64,000 nucleotides of DNA, taken from NCBI RefSeq assembly GCF_003711515.1, contig NW_021167079.1:2221471-2285470 (forward strand), given 5' to 3'. The DNA is from Sodiomyces alkalinus F11. Lineage: Eukaryota > Ascomycota > Sordariomycetes > Glomerellales > Plectosphaerellaceae. Of the stretch, positions 33,634 to 43,376 are shown piece by piece (the first letter of the stretch is position 1; each line of letters starts with the position of its first letter). The notes beneath the pieces were generated by a model. That model saw nothing but the letters and a program-made list of their open reading frames with translations, had not been told where the DNA came from and searched no databases. Position numbers and translations under genes: made by a program.

Positions 33634-35130
33634 CTACATTGCATATTCCTCACGAGGATTATTACGCCGGGAATAGATCACAGCCAACTTTCCAACAATG
33701 GGAGCGAGTACGGTGACTCCAAAGATGAAAACAGCAGCACGGTACTCTACCATCCACGTTGCCTTCATCTTGCCCTGAATCTCCTCTAGCCTTTCGGCCA
33801 GCCTCTCTCGCCCAAAGTTCGTCTTGACCCTCTCGGCTCCCGCTTCGCCCATGCGCCGCAGCTCCTCCTTGCTCGTCTTGTTGAGCACCTGCTCGATGAC
33901 CTCCGCCCACTGCGCCACGTCGCCAGGCTCCCGCAGCCAGCCCGTCTCGCCGTCCACCACGGTCTCCCGGGGACCTCCAGTGTTCGCAGCGAGCACGGGC
34001 ACGCCCGACAGCATCGCCTCAAGAGGCACGATACCGAAGTGCTCGTTGGAGGGCGTGTACAGGAGGAGCCTCGCCGAGCGTAGCAGCGACGCCTTCAGGG
34101 CCGAGGGCACCGAGAGGAGGAAGAGGATCGGGATATTACGCGGCGCCGAGAGTGCCGTAATGATGTTCTTCGCCGTGAAGGATTCCAGGCCCAGCGACTT
34201 GGCCAGGTCGACCAGCTCACGGTGATACTCGAAATTCTCGGTCGAGCGCGGGTCGTAGCCGCCGGCGATGACGAGGCGGACGCCCTTGCGCTTTTCCTTG
34301 GTGAGGAAGGCGAACGACTTGATGGCGAGGGCGATGTCCTTTTTGCGCTCGAACCGGTTAATGCTGAGGATGATGTTGTCGTCCCGCCAAACCGCGTCGT
34401 CATCTCCCCCCTCGTCTTTAGCCGGCTTGGCGGGATGTTCCGGCGCAAGGTCGACGCAGGGGTAGACTACTTTGAAATCGCGCCGCTTAGCCAGCGAAGG
34501 CCACGTGTACGTAGCGACGCTCTTTGTAAACTCGGAATTGACCGCGATTTCGGCCGCGAAGCCCATGCTCCAGGCCTCGAGCCAGTCGAAAGGCAGGCGA
34601 TAGAGTCGTTTCCACCAATTCTGGCGACCTTGGGCCAGGAGCATGTCGGGGAAGTGGCAGTAGAAAAAGATGGGGGTTTCGGCGTAGAAGTATTGCAGGA
34701 CGGGCAGGCCGGCGCTCAGCTGGTCGACGAAGAAGCTGTCTGGTCCTATGCCGCGCACCTCTCCTGTCAGCCAGGTTTGCGTGATGAGCTGGAGCTGACG
34801 TAGAATGGCGCAGAGGACCGTAAAGCGGGAGAAGATGGACGACGGGATGGGCCAGTTACCGCGAACGCGGACATCGAGGGTTCCTAAAGATGATCGAGTC
34901 TGTCAGGGGAAAAAATTGCTGCAACAAGTATTGTATGGGATTCTGCACCCACCATCGCGTGCTTCCTCGAAGCAATGACTCTGGTCGCAATGGCTGGTGA
35001 AGATGACCACTTTGTGACCGCGATTCTGCAAACCCAGCGCGGCATCAACAACAAGACGCTCGGCACCACCGATTCCAAGATCGGGGTGAAAGAAGACGAC
35101 TGTCTTCTTTCTGTCTGATATGCTTTCCAT
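33634..35130 (-). CDS. ALG2: ALG2 alpha-1,3/1,6-mannosyltransferase
   Basis: Two exons, 34953-35130 and 33634-34883 (minus), with a 69-base intron, giving 475 residues. It is a GT4-family glycosyltransferase. The N-terminal Rossmann half starts with [20 protein letters not shown]. The middle segment [15 protein letters not shown] is characteristic of Alg2. The C-terminal half has [20 protein letters not shown] and the EX7E motif in [12 protein letters not shown], followed by [21 protein letters not shown]-terminal hydrophobic segment ([20 protein letters not shown]) fits ER membrane association. Alg2 adds the second and third mannoses to the dolichol-linked precursor of N-glycans on the cytosolic face of the ER. 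The start MESISDRKK places the first strand directly at the N-terminus, as in orthologues. Confidence 0.97.
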
Positions 35131-35588
35131 GTTCTGTGTCGTGATTTGGGGGTTGAAGCTCTCCTACAATCAGGAGACCTTTGGGTGGAGGAAAGAGGCG
35201 AAGCGAAGGAACTACGTGTAATATGTATACCTACATACCTGGACTTGGATTCCCTTACTCCATGCGGATAGACGGCGCGTGGGCGGTGGGGTAAGAGACG
35301 TTGCACGTTAGGGCCATGAAATGCTAAGGCCCGATAATCCGGCAGGCTCTTGTGGGACCTATTAGTAATCCATTCCCGTTAGGCTGGTGCCCCTGTGGCT
35401 GGGCAAAGCCGACTCGAAAACGTTCGTGGTCCAGGCCTTGGTCACATTACCGCCTCTTGCTTCATGTTCGGCGTCGTTTGAGTCGCATTAACACTGTTTC
35501 GCCGCCCCGGAGCGGCAAGTCGTTCTTTACCGTACAAATACATTCCTTCTTTGCGACTCGACGTCGCCTGCCACTCTTTCAGCCACCA
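35131..35588. promoter_or_regulatory. Divergent promoter between ALG2 and the GPI-anchored protein gene
   Basis: 458 bp shared by two outward-facing genes. The frame of the rightward gene is open back to 35352, but that extension is Arg-rich and precedes the signal peptide, so it is treated as leader. Confidence 0.5.
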
Positions 35589-36401
35589 ATGCGCCAGGTC
35601 GCGGTGTTGACCGCGCTCCTTTGCGCCATATGGACCGCGCCCGTTTTCGGCGATGACAGTAACGACGGCAAAGTGACCATCTGGGCGACTCCCCACGAGC
35701 AATATTCCTCCTCCGTCGGCGTCCTCGGCTGCAAGATCGACACGAACCGCGTCGCCTACTGGCCCGCCGCCATCGACTGCTCCAACATCTGCGTTGAGCT
35801 CTCCCACGCCGGCCGCTCCGTCAAGCTCCTCCGCATCGACCAGTCCGAGGGCGCCTACGATGTCAGCTACGATGCCTGGAACTACCTCTATACCGGGGAA
35901 TCCGCCCGCGACAGTCCAGCCATGGGAGGCCAGGTCGAGATGCAGTACCGAATCCTCAGCGCGTCGGCCTGCGCCGACCTACTCGATGACGGCGCGTTAC
36001 CCCTCAGCGCGCCCAACAGCATGAACTTTCTCGCCAGCTGTCTGGACCGGCCCGACAGCTGGGTGTCCGAGAACTACGTCCTGTACAACGTGCTGGACAG
36101 CATCTGCTCGCTCGGTCGCGTGGAGGAGTGCACCATCGACTGGCCCGCTGCCAACCAGCCCGATTGTCCGAACATGCTTGGCGAACCTGTCGTTCTGACG
36201 TCGGCCCCGGTGCACAACATCCAGTACGGGACGGGCGAGTTGGTCCTTGCCTCCTCGGGAGAAATAGTGGAAGATTCAGGCGCCGGGAACCGAGGCGGTG
36301 GCGCCATCTTTCTGGAGTCCCATGCGAGGCTTGCTAGCCCGATGGGATTGTTGTTATCTTTCTCCTTGATATTTCTCATATACCCCTTGATTCTGTTCTA
36401 G
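35589..36401 (+). CDS. Secreted, probably GPI-anchored protein with a conserved N-terminal extracellular domain
   Basis: Single exon of 270 residues starting at the ATG that opens a signal peptide (MRQVAVLTALLCAIWTAPVFG). The mature part has evenly spaced cysteines (VGVLGCKIDTNRVAYWP, DCSNICVELSH, SACADLL, CLDRP, CSLGRVEEC, DCPNML) and the segment GAYDVSYDAWNYLYTG. I recall this segment from fungal secreted proteins with a barwin/double-psi-barrel-like fold; that match is from memory only. A Gly/Ser-rich spacer (SGAGNRGGG) leads to a hydrophobic tail ending SFSLIFLIYPLILF, a typical GPI-attachment signal. It is probably a cell-wall or plasma-membrane surface protein. No catalytic motif is visible. 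The longer upstream open frame was rejected because it would bury the signal peptide. Confidence 0.8.
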   Translation: MRQVAVLTALLCAIWTAPVFGDDSNDGKVTIWATPHEQYSSSVGVLGCKIDTNRVAYWPAAIDCSNICVELSHAGRSVKLLRIDQSEGAYDVSYDAWNYLYTGESARDSPAMGGQVEMQYRILSASACADLLDDGALPLSAPNSMNFLASCLDRPDSWVSENYVLYNVLDSICSLGRVEECTIDWPAANQPDCPNMLGEPVVLTSAPVHNIQYGTGELVLASSGEIVEDSGAGNRGGGAIFLESHARLASPMGLLLSFSLIFLIYPLILF

Positions 36402-37220
36402 TGGATATTCAATCGTGCGACAGATGAAGACAGCACAGTATCTCTGCCTAGTTATCATCGCAGCCGGTATTTGAAAGTGTATATTCGCCGTGTTGTCCAG
36501 AGTGTGGGGAGAGCGTAACAGAGAAGGTGTCTAGACGTCAACTTCCAGTCGAGACGCTGACACCGGTTTTCAGTGATATAAGAATGTCCCATGCGACGAG
36601 CCTACTCGGTTGGTCTCGGCGAGGTTTGTATGATGAGAAGTACAGTTGTATGTCGCGGGGGAGAAAGGCAAGGTTTCGGGTCATCCCGAGACCGTCGACA
36701 TGCGGCGTGTGGGGATCCCGCCCAGATGACGACAGACAGTGGACTACAAGATGCTAAAGATAAGACAGACTAGGTACTGTAAATGTTCTCTTATCAACAT
36801 ACGGTGCACCTCACGTGATTTTTCCTTGGGATTCTTTTTTTTTTTTTTTAATTTTTATAGGTTTTCTCTTATCATTTCCCGCCATTATTATTAATAATTT
36901 TTACCCCTCAATTTTTTTTTTTCGTTTTTCCTTTTTCGTTTTTCCTTTTTCGTTTTTCCTTTTTCATTTTCCCTTATTCCTTAAACTTTTTTTCTTTTTT
37001 TTTTTCTCTTTTTTTTTTCTCTTCTTTTTATATATATATAAAAGAAAAGAACCATCTTTCCCTTCCATTATTTGGACGTGGCTCAAATCCAAACGGTTCT
37101 TTATGGCTTATCACTTGTCGTGTCGTGATCCGAATCAAGATTGGGACAGGTGTGGGGTGGGAGTATCCAACATACCAACTCCCAAAGCAAATGATAAAAA
37201 GGAAAGAAGATAAACATAAA
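36402..37220. other. Intergenic with extreme T-rich tract
   Basis: The first part is the 3' flank of the GPI-protein gene. From about 36833 to 37035 one strand is almost pure T with interspersed C. A TATATATATATA run follows, about 180 bp before the methyltransferase start, which is TATA-like but somewhat far away. Confidence 0.6.
36923..36978 (+). repeat. 14-bp tandem repeat in the T-rich tract
   Basis: The unit CGTTTTTCCTTTTT begins at 36923, 36937 and 36951, with a degenerate fourth copy at 36965. Confidence 0.85.
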
Positions 37221-37892
37221 ATGGATTTCGAGAAACAGAGCTACTGGCACGAGCGGTTTTCGCACGAGGAGTCCTTTGAATGGCTCGTCTCCTCGTCGGA
37301 TTTCATGGCCGTCATCGACCCGCTACTCCCGAAGCCACCGGAGACGGCCCGGATCTTGCAGCTAGGCTTCGGCACGAGCGACCTGCACACACATCTGCGT
37401 CGCCGCGGCTACGAAGATGTCACCAACGTCGACTACGAGCCGCTGGCCGTCAAACGGGGCACGGACTGCGAGGAACGGGCCTTTGGCGACGTGCGCATGA
37501 AATACGTCGTCGCCGATGTGACCCGACTCGAAGAGGACGGCGTTTACGACCTGGTCATTGACAAGAGCACCGTCGACGCCGTGTCCTGCGCCGGCGGTGA
37601 GGCGTTCCAGCTCATGGCAGAGGGCGTGAAACGGAGTCTCAAGCCCGGCGGCGTTTGGATTTCTCTTAGCCTCTCGGCTCTACGGTTTAGTGCAGCGGAT
37701 CTGCCGTTTGAAGTGGAGGTTTTCCATCGGTTCCCGACGCCCAAGTTGAAACCGCATGATCCAGATATCTTCAACTTTTGTTATCTTCTGCATCCCAAAC
37801 CAGCATCGCCTGGAGAATTGCAGCCTCGACGGTCTTCCTTCATGATGGGCCTTGGGGAGGCCGGAGCTGTCTCATCAGGCTTGAAAGTGTAG
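37221..37892 (+). CDS. Class I SAM-dependent methyltransferase, EEF1AKMT4/METTL13-like
   Basis: Single exon of 223 residues starting MDFEKQSYWHERF; an upstream in-frame Met at 37125 would add 32 basic residues of low quality. Motif I is ILQLGFGTSDLHTHL, followed by the acidic SAM-ribose residue region VTNVDYEPLAV, and motif IV-like YDLVIDKSTVDAV. The W-x-x-RF N-terminus and the DKxTxDA motif place it near the EEF1AKMT4/METTL13 lysine methyltransferases, which modify translation elongation factor eEF1A; the target here is inferred. Motif I has GFGTS where GCGxS is common. It is slightly shorter than human EEF1AKMT4 (about 255 residues, from memory). It acts alone, with no operon-like partner. 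Confidence 0.82.
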   Translation: MDFEKQSYWHERFSHEESFEWLVSSSDFMAVIDPLLPKPPETARILQLGFGTSDLHTHLRRRGYEDVTNVDYEPLAVKRGTDCEERAFGDVRMKYVVADVTRLEEDGVYDLVIDKSTVDAVSCAGGEAFQLMAEGVKRSLKPGGVWISLSLSALRFSAADLPFEVEVFHRFPTPKLKPHDPDIFNFCYLLHPKPASPGELQPRRSSFMMGLGEAGAVSSGLKV

Positions 37893-39820
37893 AGAGAGAG
37901 TGAGAGAGAGGCGTGTGAGAAATAGGAGAGATGGAAACACGCAGCAGGTGGTCTTGCTCACTCTTGCAGGGATATTGAGCACTTGGCAAGAGAGACAGGA
38001 GGAAACATACGAGGAACCGCTTGGTTGTTTGACGCAGACGTCTCAACAACAACGCCCCATATATCCATCATCTTGTTTATTTCGGCACAGTCACGCGGTC
38101 TGGGCGGTCTCAACGGTCTGACGGCGCTGGTGGCAGGGCAGAGCAGAGGACGGTCTGAGCGATTGTCTCCCAATTTGAACCAACCAACCCCTATGTAATA
38201 GGGGTCTCGACAGCCAACTGGGTCACACACACCGACATCCTCTCTCGAGGAGTCGGTCTATGGATACTTTTAGCCCCTTGGATTGATCTGGATCTCCATC
38301 TATACTTTTCATGTTGTGATTGATCTATATACACATCTTAGCTCGGCGGTCATCAGGGCCCTGTCGTTCATCCGCCCTGAGACGACACTCGGAGCAAGTC
38401 CATTGGTATGAATAGAGCTTCCACGATCAATGACATTGAGGTCAAGTTAATATGGTAACTACTTCGTATTCATTCACTGGTAATTACCCGGGCCACCAGT
38501 GATCTCCTAATTTTTTGATTAGAACGTAATTATGTACTGACTCGGGAAAGAATGGCGCTAGGAGCCTTTCATTATTATTACACGCGTGGCAAACGTGCAC
38601 GAGCATGCGTCCTTACAACGTAGTAAGTCGCAGGGGGAAGTTGACACGAGAGGGGCGTCCGGTAGTTGACATGGATCGTCAGGGGGGGAACACAGCGGCC
38701 TTGTGGGGCTTGCATGGGGGAGTGGTGGGGAGGGGTCCATTCCTCGGGCATTTACTGGGACCCAACCACACAGCTATTAGTTTCATTGTCTCAAGACTGG
38801 ATGTTTGGTCTCAGTTGGGCGATCATGATGAGCCGGTGGACAAACGCCACACCAAATTGGGAGTTAACTACCAGGGGTCGGAGACCCATTTTATCCAGGG
38901 AGACCGGCGACAACACAGCGTCATACATACAAATTGACAGGCGATGTATTCGTACAGCCCAGGCCAAGATAATCGCCGGTGCCACAAATAGGAGGTCTTG
39001 ACCGGATATGGGGAGGATCAGCGTATAGCATCTGAGCGTGGTAGCACCGTCGTGACCATGATAACAATCCATAACACCAACCCCACGCTTGGGTTGCCAT
39101 ATCTGATATGGCGCAGCATTGAAGTCAAATGATTAATGGGAACTGGATGATCATTTCTGGGGATTGACAACGGGCATCAGCCGTTATCTATCATCTCATT
39201 GGGATCAACACACCAGCTCCAAGACTATCGCAATGGGGGTCATCCACGGCCTCCCCCTCATGGGACGAGTCAAGAGCAGTTCTGTGAAATGAGCCAGGTG
39301 AATGAATAGCCCCTGGAACCCGCTCTCTCCTTGGCTGGGGATTTCTTTGACTGCCGACGACCAAGAAACACAGGCATGGGCCCCATGCTCACACATGACA
39401 TATTGCACGAGCTCTGTCTTGACGTCCCTATCACCCTAGCTAGATGGTGAAGTAATGCCACCGACTCGCAATTTCGGTCAATTAAACTCGAGTCCACCGT
39501 CATGGTACAGGGCTAGAGGGAGGCGTAGGGTGCGAGCACGGGGGAAGAGACGGCGGTGAATGAAAGCAGCCTGAAAGCAGCCTGAACAACGTCCTGGTCG
39601 AGGCTGTCAGCGGTCTGTCTGCGTATATATAACCTCATCCTCTTCGTTGTGTTAGCTTTTCTTTCTCTCTCACCAGCATCAGCTCTCAGAACAACCACAT
39701 TCTTTACTTACACTCTTTAATCTTAATCATACTCCAACTCAGTCACTCCTTGTCTTTGCACATCTATTTCCATCTTTGCTCCATCGTTTTACATACAACG
39801 ACCTACCTAATACCGACAAA
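37893..39820. other. Intergenic region
   Basis: A GA-rich microsatellite-like stretch at about 37891-37914 follows the methyltransferase. The rest is AT-mixed, without a recognisable gene. The last 200 bases are pyrimidine-rich with a TATATATAA (about 39623) and look like the promoter of the secreted-protein gene. Confidence 0.55.
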
Positions 39821-40634
39821 ATGAAGTTCACCGGCTTTTTCGCTGCTGCCCTCGCCTTCGGCACCGCCCTGGCTGCCCCCGCCCACAGCGTCTCGGATGT
39901 CCAGGCGCTCCAGAAGCGCTCCGAGTGCTCCCAGAACTCTGGCTGCGCCCTCAACACCGTCCTGACCACCGTGGAGCACCTCAAGGCCACTGTCAAGTCC
40001 GAGATTGAGCTCATCAGTATGTCCATGCACTTCTCCTATTCCTCCTGCCATTATCTTACCCAGTCTAACCGATTTGCAGCCACCACCGTCTCTGGCGCCA
40101 ATGGCAATGATCAGGATGTTGTTCCCATCATCAAGGTCGCCCTGACCACCATCACCGGCGAGATCCAGGTCGTCACCGGCGAGCTCCTGCCCCTTGTCCT
40201 TGGACTTGGCGACAAGCTCACCAAAGCTGAGCTTTCCCTTGTGCTTGAGATCCTGGCCGACCTCAAGGTCATCGTTGGAGATGTCAAGGGCTGTGTCACC
40301 GATCTCACCGCCAACCTCAGCGTCGGTAAGTAACTATCCTTCTGACCCTGTTTGCCATACTGCAATAGACTCACAGTTGCTCTTTTCTACAGAGATTCTC
40401 CTTGAAATCGAGCTTGAGATCAAGGCCCTGCTCGGCTGCCTCGGCCCTCTCGTCACCCCTGTCCTGACTCTTGTCTTCGGCCTCGTCGGCAAGCTCGGCA
40501 TCCATGTCACTGGCCTTCTGAAGCAGGTCCTGACTATCGCTATTGGCCTCAAGGTTACCCTGTCTGAGATCCTCGCTCCCGTCACTGGCCTTGTTGGCTG
40601 CCTCCTTGGCAAGGTCCTCGGCCAGGCCCTGTAA
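39821..40634 (+). CDS. Secreted protein of unknown function, repetitive amphipathic helices
   Basis: Three exons, 39821-40016, 40080-40325 and 40393-40634, giving 227 residues; introns of 63 and 67 bases keep phase. The signal peptide is MKFTGFFAAALAFGTALAAP, with a possible KR processing site after about residue 33 (QALQKRSECS). The mature chain is rich in Leu, Val, Ile, Thr and Gly, with predicted helices separated by small motifs such as GCVTDL, GCLGPLV and GCLLGKVL. Five cysteines are spread along it. I do not recognise a named domain. Codon use is strongly biased to C-ending codons and the leader is pyrimidine-rich with a TATA-like site, which suggests high expression. It could bind lipids or hydrophobic surfaces; this is only a guess from the amphipathic pattern. 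Confidence 0.85.
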
Positions 40635-40963
40635 GCTTGCCCTTGGAACACCACACATACCCAGCCAACCATGACAACCATATTTGGGCGTTCTTTGTAA
40701 ATAGGTTTTTGCATCCAATGATGTTTTGACGGGTTTTCACCGCTGGTTCTTCGCGGCATTCTGGCAAGGCGTTAGACAGACATCAATTAGAGACCCTGGT
40801 CGTGTTGACGATGGAAGTATCTTTCCCTATCAGATTAAAGTTGTGATATTTGAAGTCCTTATCAGGACTGTGACTTCCCATATCTCCCATACCTGTTATT
40901 TTGACAATGTGCACCGACTTCAGCACTTCCCAGAAAGTTCACTTTAATTCAAAACGTGCCTCC
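40635..40963. other. Short intergenic between convergent genes
   Basis: 329 bases of 3' flank from both neighbours. Nothing recognised. Confidence 0.6.
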
Positions 40964-42016
40964 TTAATTCGCTTTAAATCCCTTAAAAACCGACGCAACT
41001 CGGTCTTGCATTTTGGCAGTTAAGTCATTAGCTGTTGCAGCCTCGTAGGCTAGGCGGTAGACATGCAACGCTTCGGAGAACAGGGTCCGCCTGTCACGCC
41101 ACCCTGTAACACGGCGCAACTTATCTGAGCCCGTCCACTGAGGAAAATCAATGAGGAAAGGAGGCCAGGGATTATGCTCAGGCTTGATCTCGTCGGGCCT
41201 CACATACTTGAGCCCTCCCTTGATCCCATACTCCTGAACGAGGGCCCGCACGACTTGATCCACCGTCTCGTAGCGGTGGGCAGAGACGTTGAATACCTGG
41301 CCGGCAACCTCGTCTCGCCGCGGATGCTCCGCGAGGGCAACGTAAGCATCTGCGCAGTCGTCGACGTGCAGAGCATGCAGGACGTAGTTTGGGTCAGCAG
41401 GCACAATGAGGCCGGAGTTTTCCGTCCCGGCGGCGGCGACCTGGGATGCGACTTGGAAGAAACCGGCGTAGAAGCTCGAGGACCGGCCGTACACGTTGGT
41501 GGGCCGAAGGAGAACGGGCGCCAAGAGGTCCTCGTGGTCAAAGATGCGGGCGGCGTTTTCGGCTCTCCCGGCAAGGGGCGGCGGCGGGTTGCGGGGAGAC
41601 TCCTCGGTATGGGGGACCAGGTCTGGGGCGCCGTGGATGTGAGGACCTACTCCGTAGTCCTTGCAACCGGAGGTGAAGAGGAGAAGAGGTTTCGGGGCCC
41701 CGGAGGACACGGTGGGCTGCGCGAGCGTGCGGACCAAGGTCACGAGGTTGGTATAGTGGGGAAGGTAGTTGAAGGTCACTTCAGTCGTCGAGACGATGGC
41801 ATCGAGGGGCACCGGAAGGTTTGCTAATATGATCTCGTGGGAAGATGGGTCGTCGATGGCGCCCACGACGGGGATAATCTCCTCGCCGGCGAGGGCGGAA
41901 GCAGAAGCGGGCGAGCGGATGAGGCCGTAGGTAATCCAGCCGGCACGAACAAATGCACGAGCAACGGCGTTTCCAATGTAGCCATTGGCCCCGGTGACGA
42001 GGACTGACCGGGCCAT
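40964..42016 (-). CDS. NAD(P)-dependent epimerase/dehydratase, atypical SDR
   Basis: Single exon of 350 residues from the ATG at 42016, chosen because the Rossmann motif VLVTGANGYIGNAVARAF (TGxxGxxG) then sits at residues 4-21; the frame is open to 42115. The extended/atypical SDR family uses NAD(P)H to act on sugars or carbonyl compounds. A substrate-side segment LLRPTNVYGRSSSFY carries the conserved RPxNVYG, and LHALHVDDCADAYVAL is the typical HVDDxA motif. The catalytic YxxxK is not obvious at its usual place (DYGVGPH follows the SGC strand), as in atypical SDRs. It is probably cytosolic and the substrate is unknown. It converges with the secreted-protein gene to its left. Confidence 0.87.
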   Translation of the reverse strand: MARSVLVTGANGYIGNAVARAFVRAGWITYGLIRSPASASALAGEEIIPVVGAIDDPSSHEIILANLPVPLDAIVSTTEVTFNYLPHYTNLVTLVRTLAQPTVSSGAPKPLLLFTSGCKDYGVGPHIHGAPDLVPHTEESPRNPPPPLAGRAENAARIFDHEDLLAPVLLRPTNVYGRSSSFYAGFFQVASQVAAAGTENSGLIVPADPNYVLHALHVDDCADAYVALAEHPRRDEVAGQVFNVSAHRYETVDQVVRALVQEYGIKGGLKYVRPDEIKPEHNPWPPFLIDFPQWTGSDKLRRVTGWRDRRTLFSEALHVYRLAYEAATANDLTAKMQDRVASVFKGFKAN

Positions 42017-43376
42017 GTTTTTGCGCCAGTGATCAACAGACGAGAAGGGTCGGTCGGGCTGGCCGATATATAAAATACCAAGATTGCGATCCTTCGTAGA
42101 TGTCGAAGACCTCAAGCCTGATGTGTCGACTCAAGTACCGCGGAGGAGGTGTGGAGGGAAGTTATGATCCTAGAGATCAATGGGGAGAAATGTATTGGAA
42201 GTTGGGAAGGGGGGTTGGCTAAGGCTAACGCATGGTTTGAAAGACGACATGGGGTCAGCCATCGAGGGTCTTGTAGAGGCTCCATGGGACGTGAGGTTAT
42301 GAATTAGTAATAATTCGGGGAATATTCATGATGCTGACGAGGTCGAACTCTACGACGGAGGTATTTAGAAGCAAAGGTAGATGGAGGTCGGGCGCGATGT
42401 ATTACATAAGCAAGTAGTTCCATAAGGTACCTTAGCTCGTGTCAACCTCATACTACCTAGGTAGGTAATAATTAACATGTGGCTCTGATTATCAAGTGTC
42501 CAGTCCTACTGCGTATAGACGTGGTTTATATTGGTTTATCTGGTAACCAGTATCCCTCCTTCTAAAAAGGAGCCGCGCCTTGCAGATGTGGCCATATACT
42601 AAGCTCTTTTCATTGACCGACTAATAAAGATTGCCCAGGGGGGTCAAATGATCACGACATAGGACGCTCCGGACCACCCTATGGAGTGACTATGGACAGT
42701 AGGCCGCTAGCATAATTTTGGCTAGGCCAGCACGGTCATATGCGCCGATAAGGACGCCTGCCTAGCTTAGGCACTCCTCACTCCTACCCTACCCCAGGTG
42801 CACAAAAGTGGACGAGATTGCAAGGCCTATTCAGTATGACTCGAGAATGAACATGCCTCCATCCTGGCAAGATTCGTTCTTGATTAACTTAAAGCATAAG
42901 GTAGCCAGGAACCAAGGTGTAGAAACGCTTAAGGTAGGCCTTAGGTGCCTTTGGTGCCTTAGGTACCTTGACTAAAAATAGTCCAGAACCTCGGTTTCGT
43001 ACACGGTGGGTGGAACCCACTTCTCATTATGATCACGTGACGGCGCTCATATCATTTGAGTACCTAGGTATATTCGTAGTCTCCAGGCAACTTCTTCCTC
43101 ACAACCCCCTATAATAAAGTAATAGGTAGTTTGGGGGACTAGATGTATTACTTCGTAGTGGAGTACCATACCTAATCATGTGAGAGAGGTCTCAACGGGG
43201 TCGCAACAGGGACAGGGGGCTGGTGGAGACGGAGGAACCTAAGGTAAGCTCATATAACAAGTTCTCACTGCCCCTGACCTCTCTTCTCTCTCATTCTCAG
43301 TCCCCGTTTTTCGTGGTCATCCTTTTCCGTTGCCAATTTCTTTTCTTTTCTTTTTTTTGTAGTTCGTCTCGTCACC
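42017..43376. promoter_or_regulatory. Divergent intergenic region between SDR and F-box genes
   Basis: 1.36 kb with TACCTAGGTAGG palindromes (about 42455-42472, 43065-43072) and AT-rich stretches. The last 70 bases before the F-box start are pyrimidine-rich, with a long TTTTCTTTT run. No gene is supported. Confidence 0.5.

Noticed and set aside
35352..35588. 79-residue N-terminal extension of the GPI-type protein
   Set aside because: It would place an Arg-rich stretch before a classical signal peptide.
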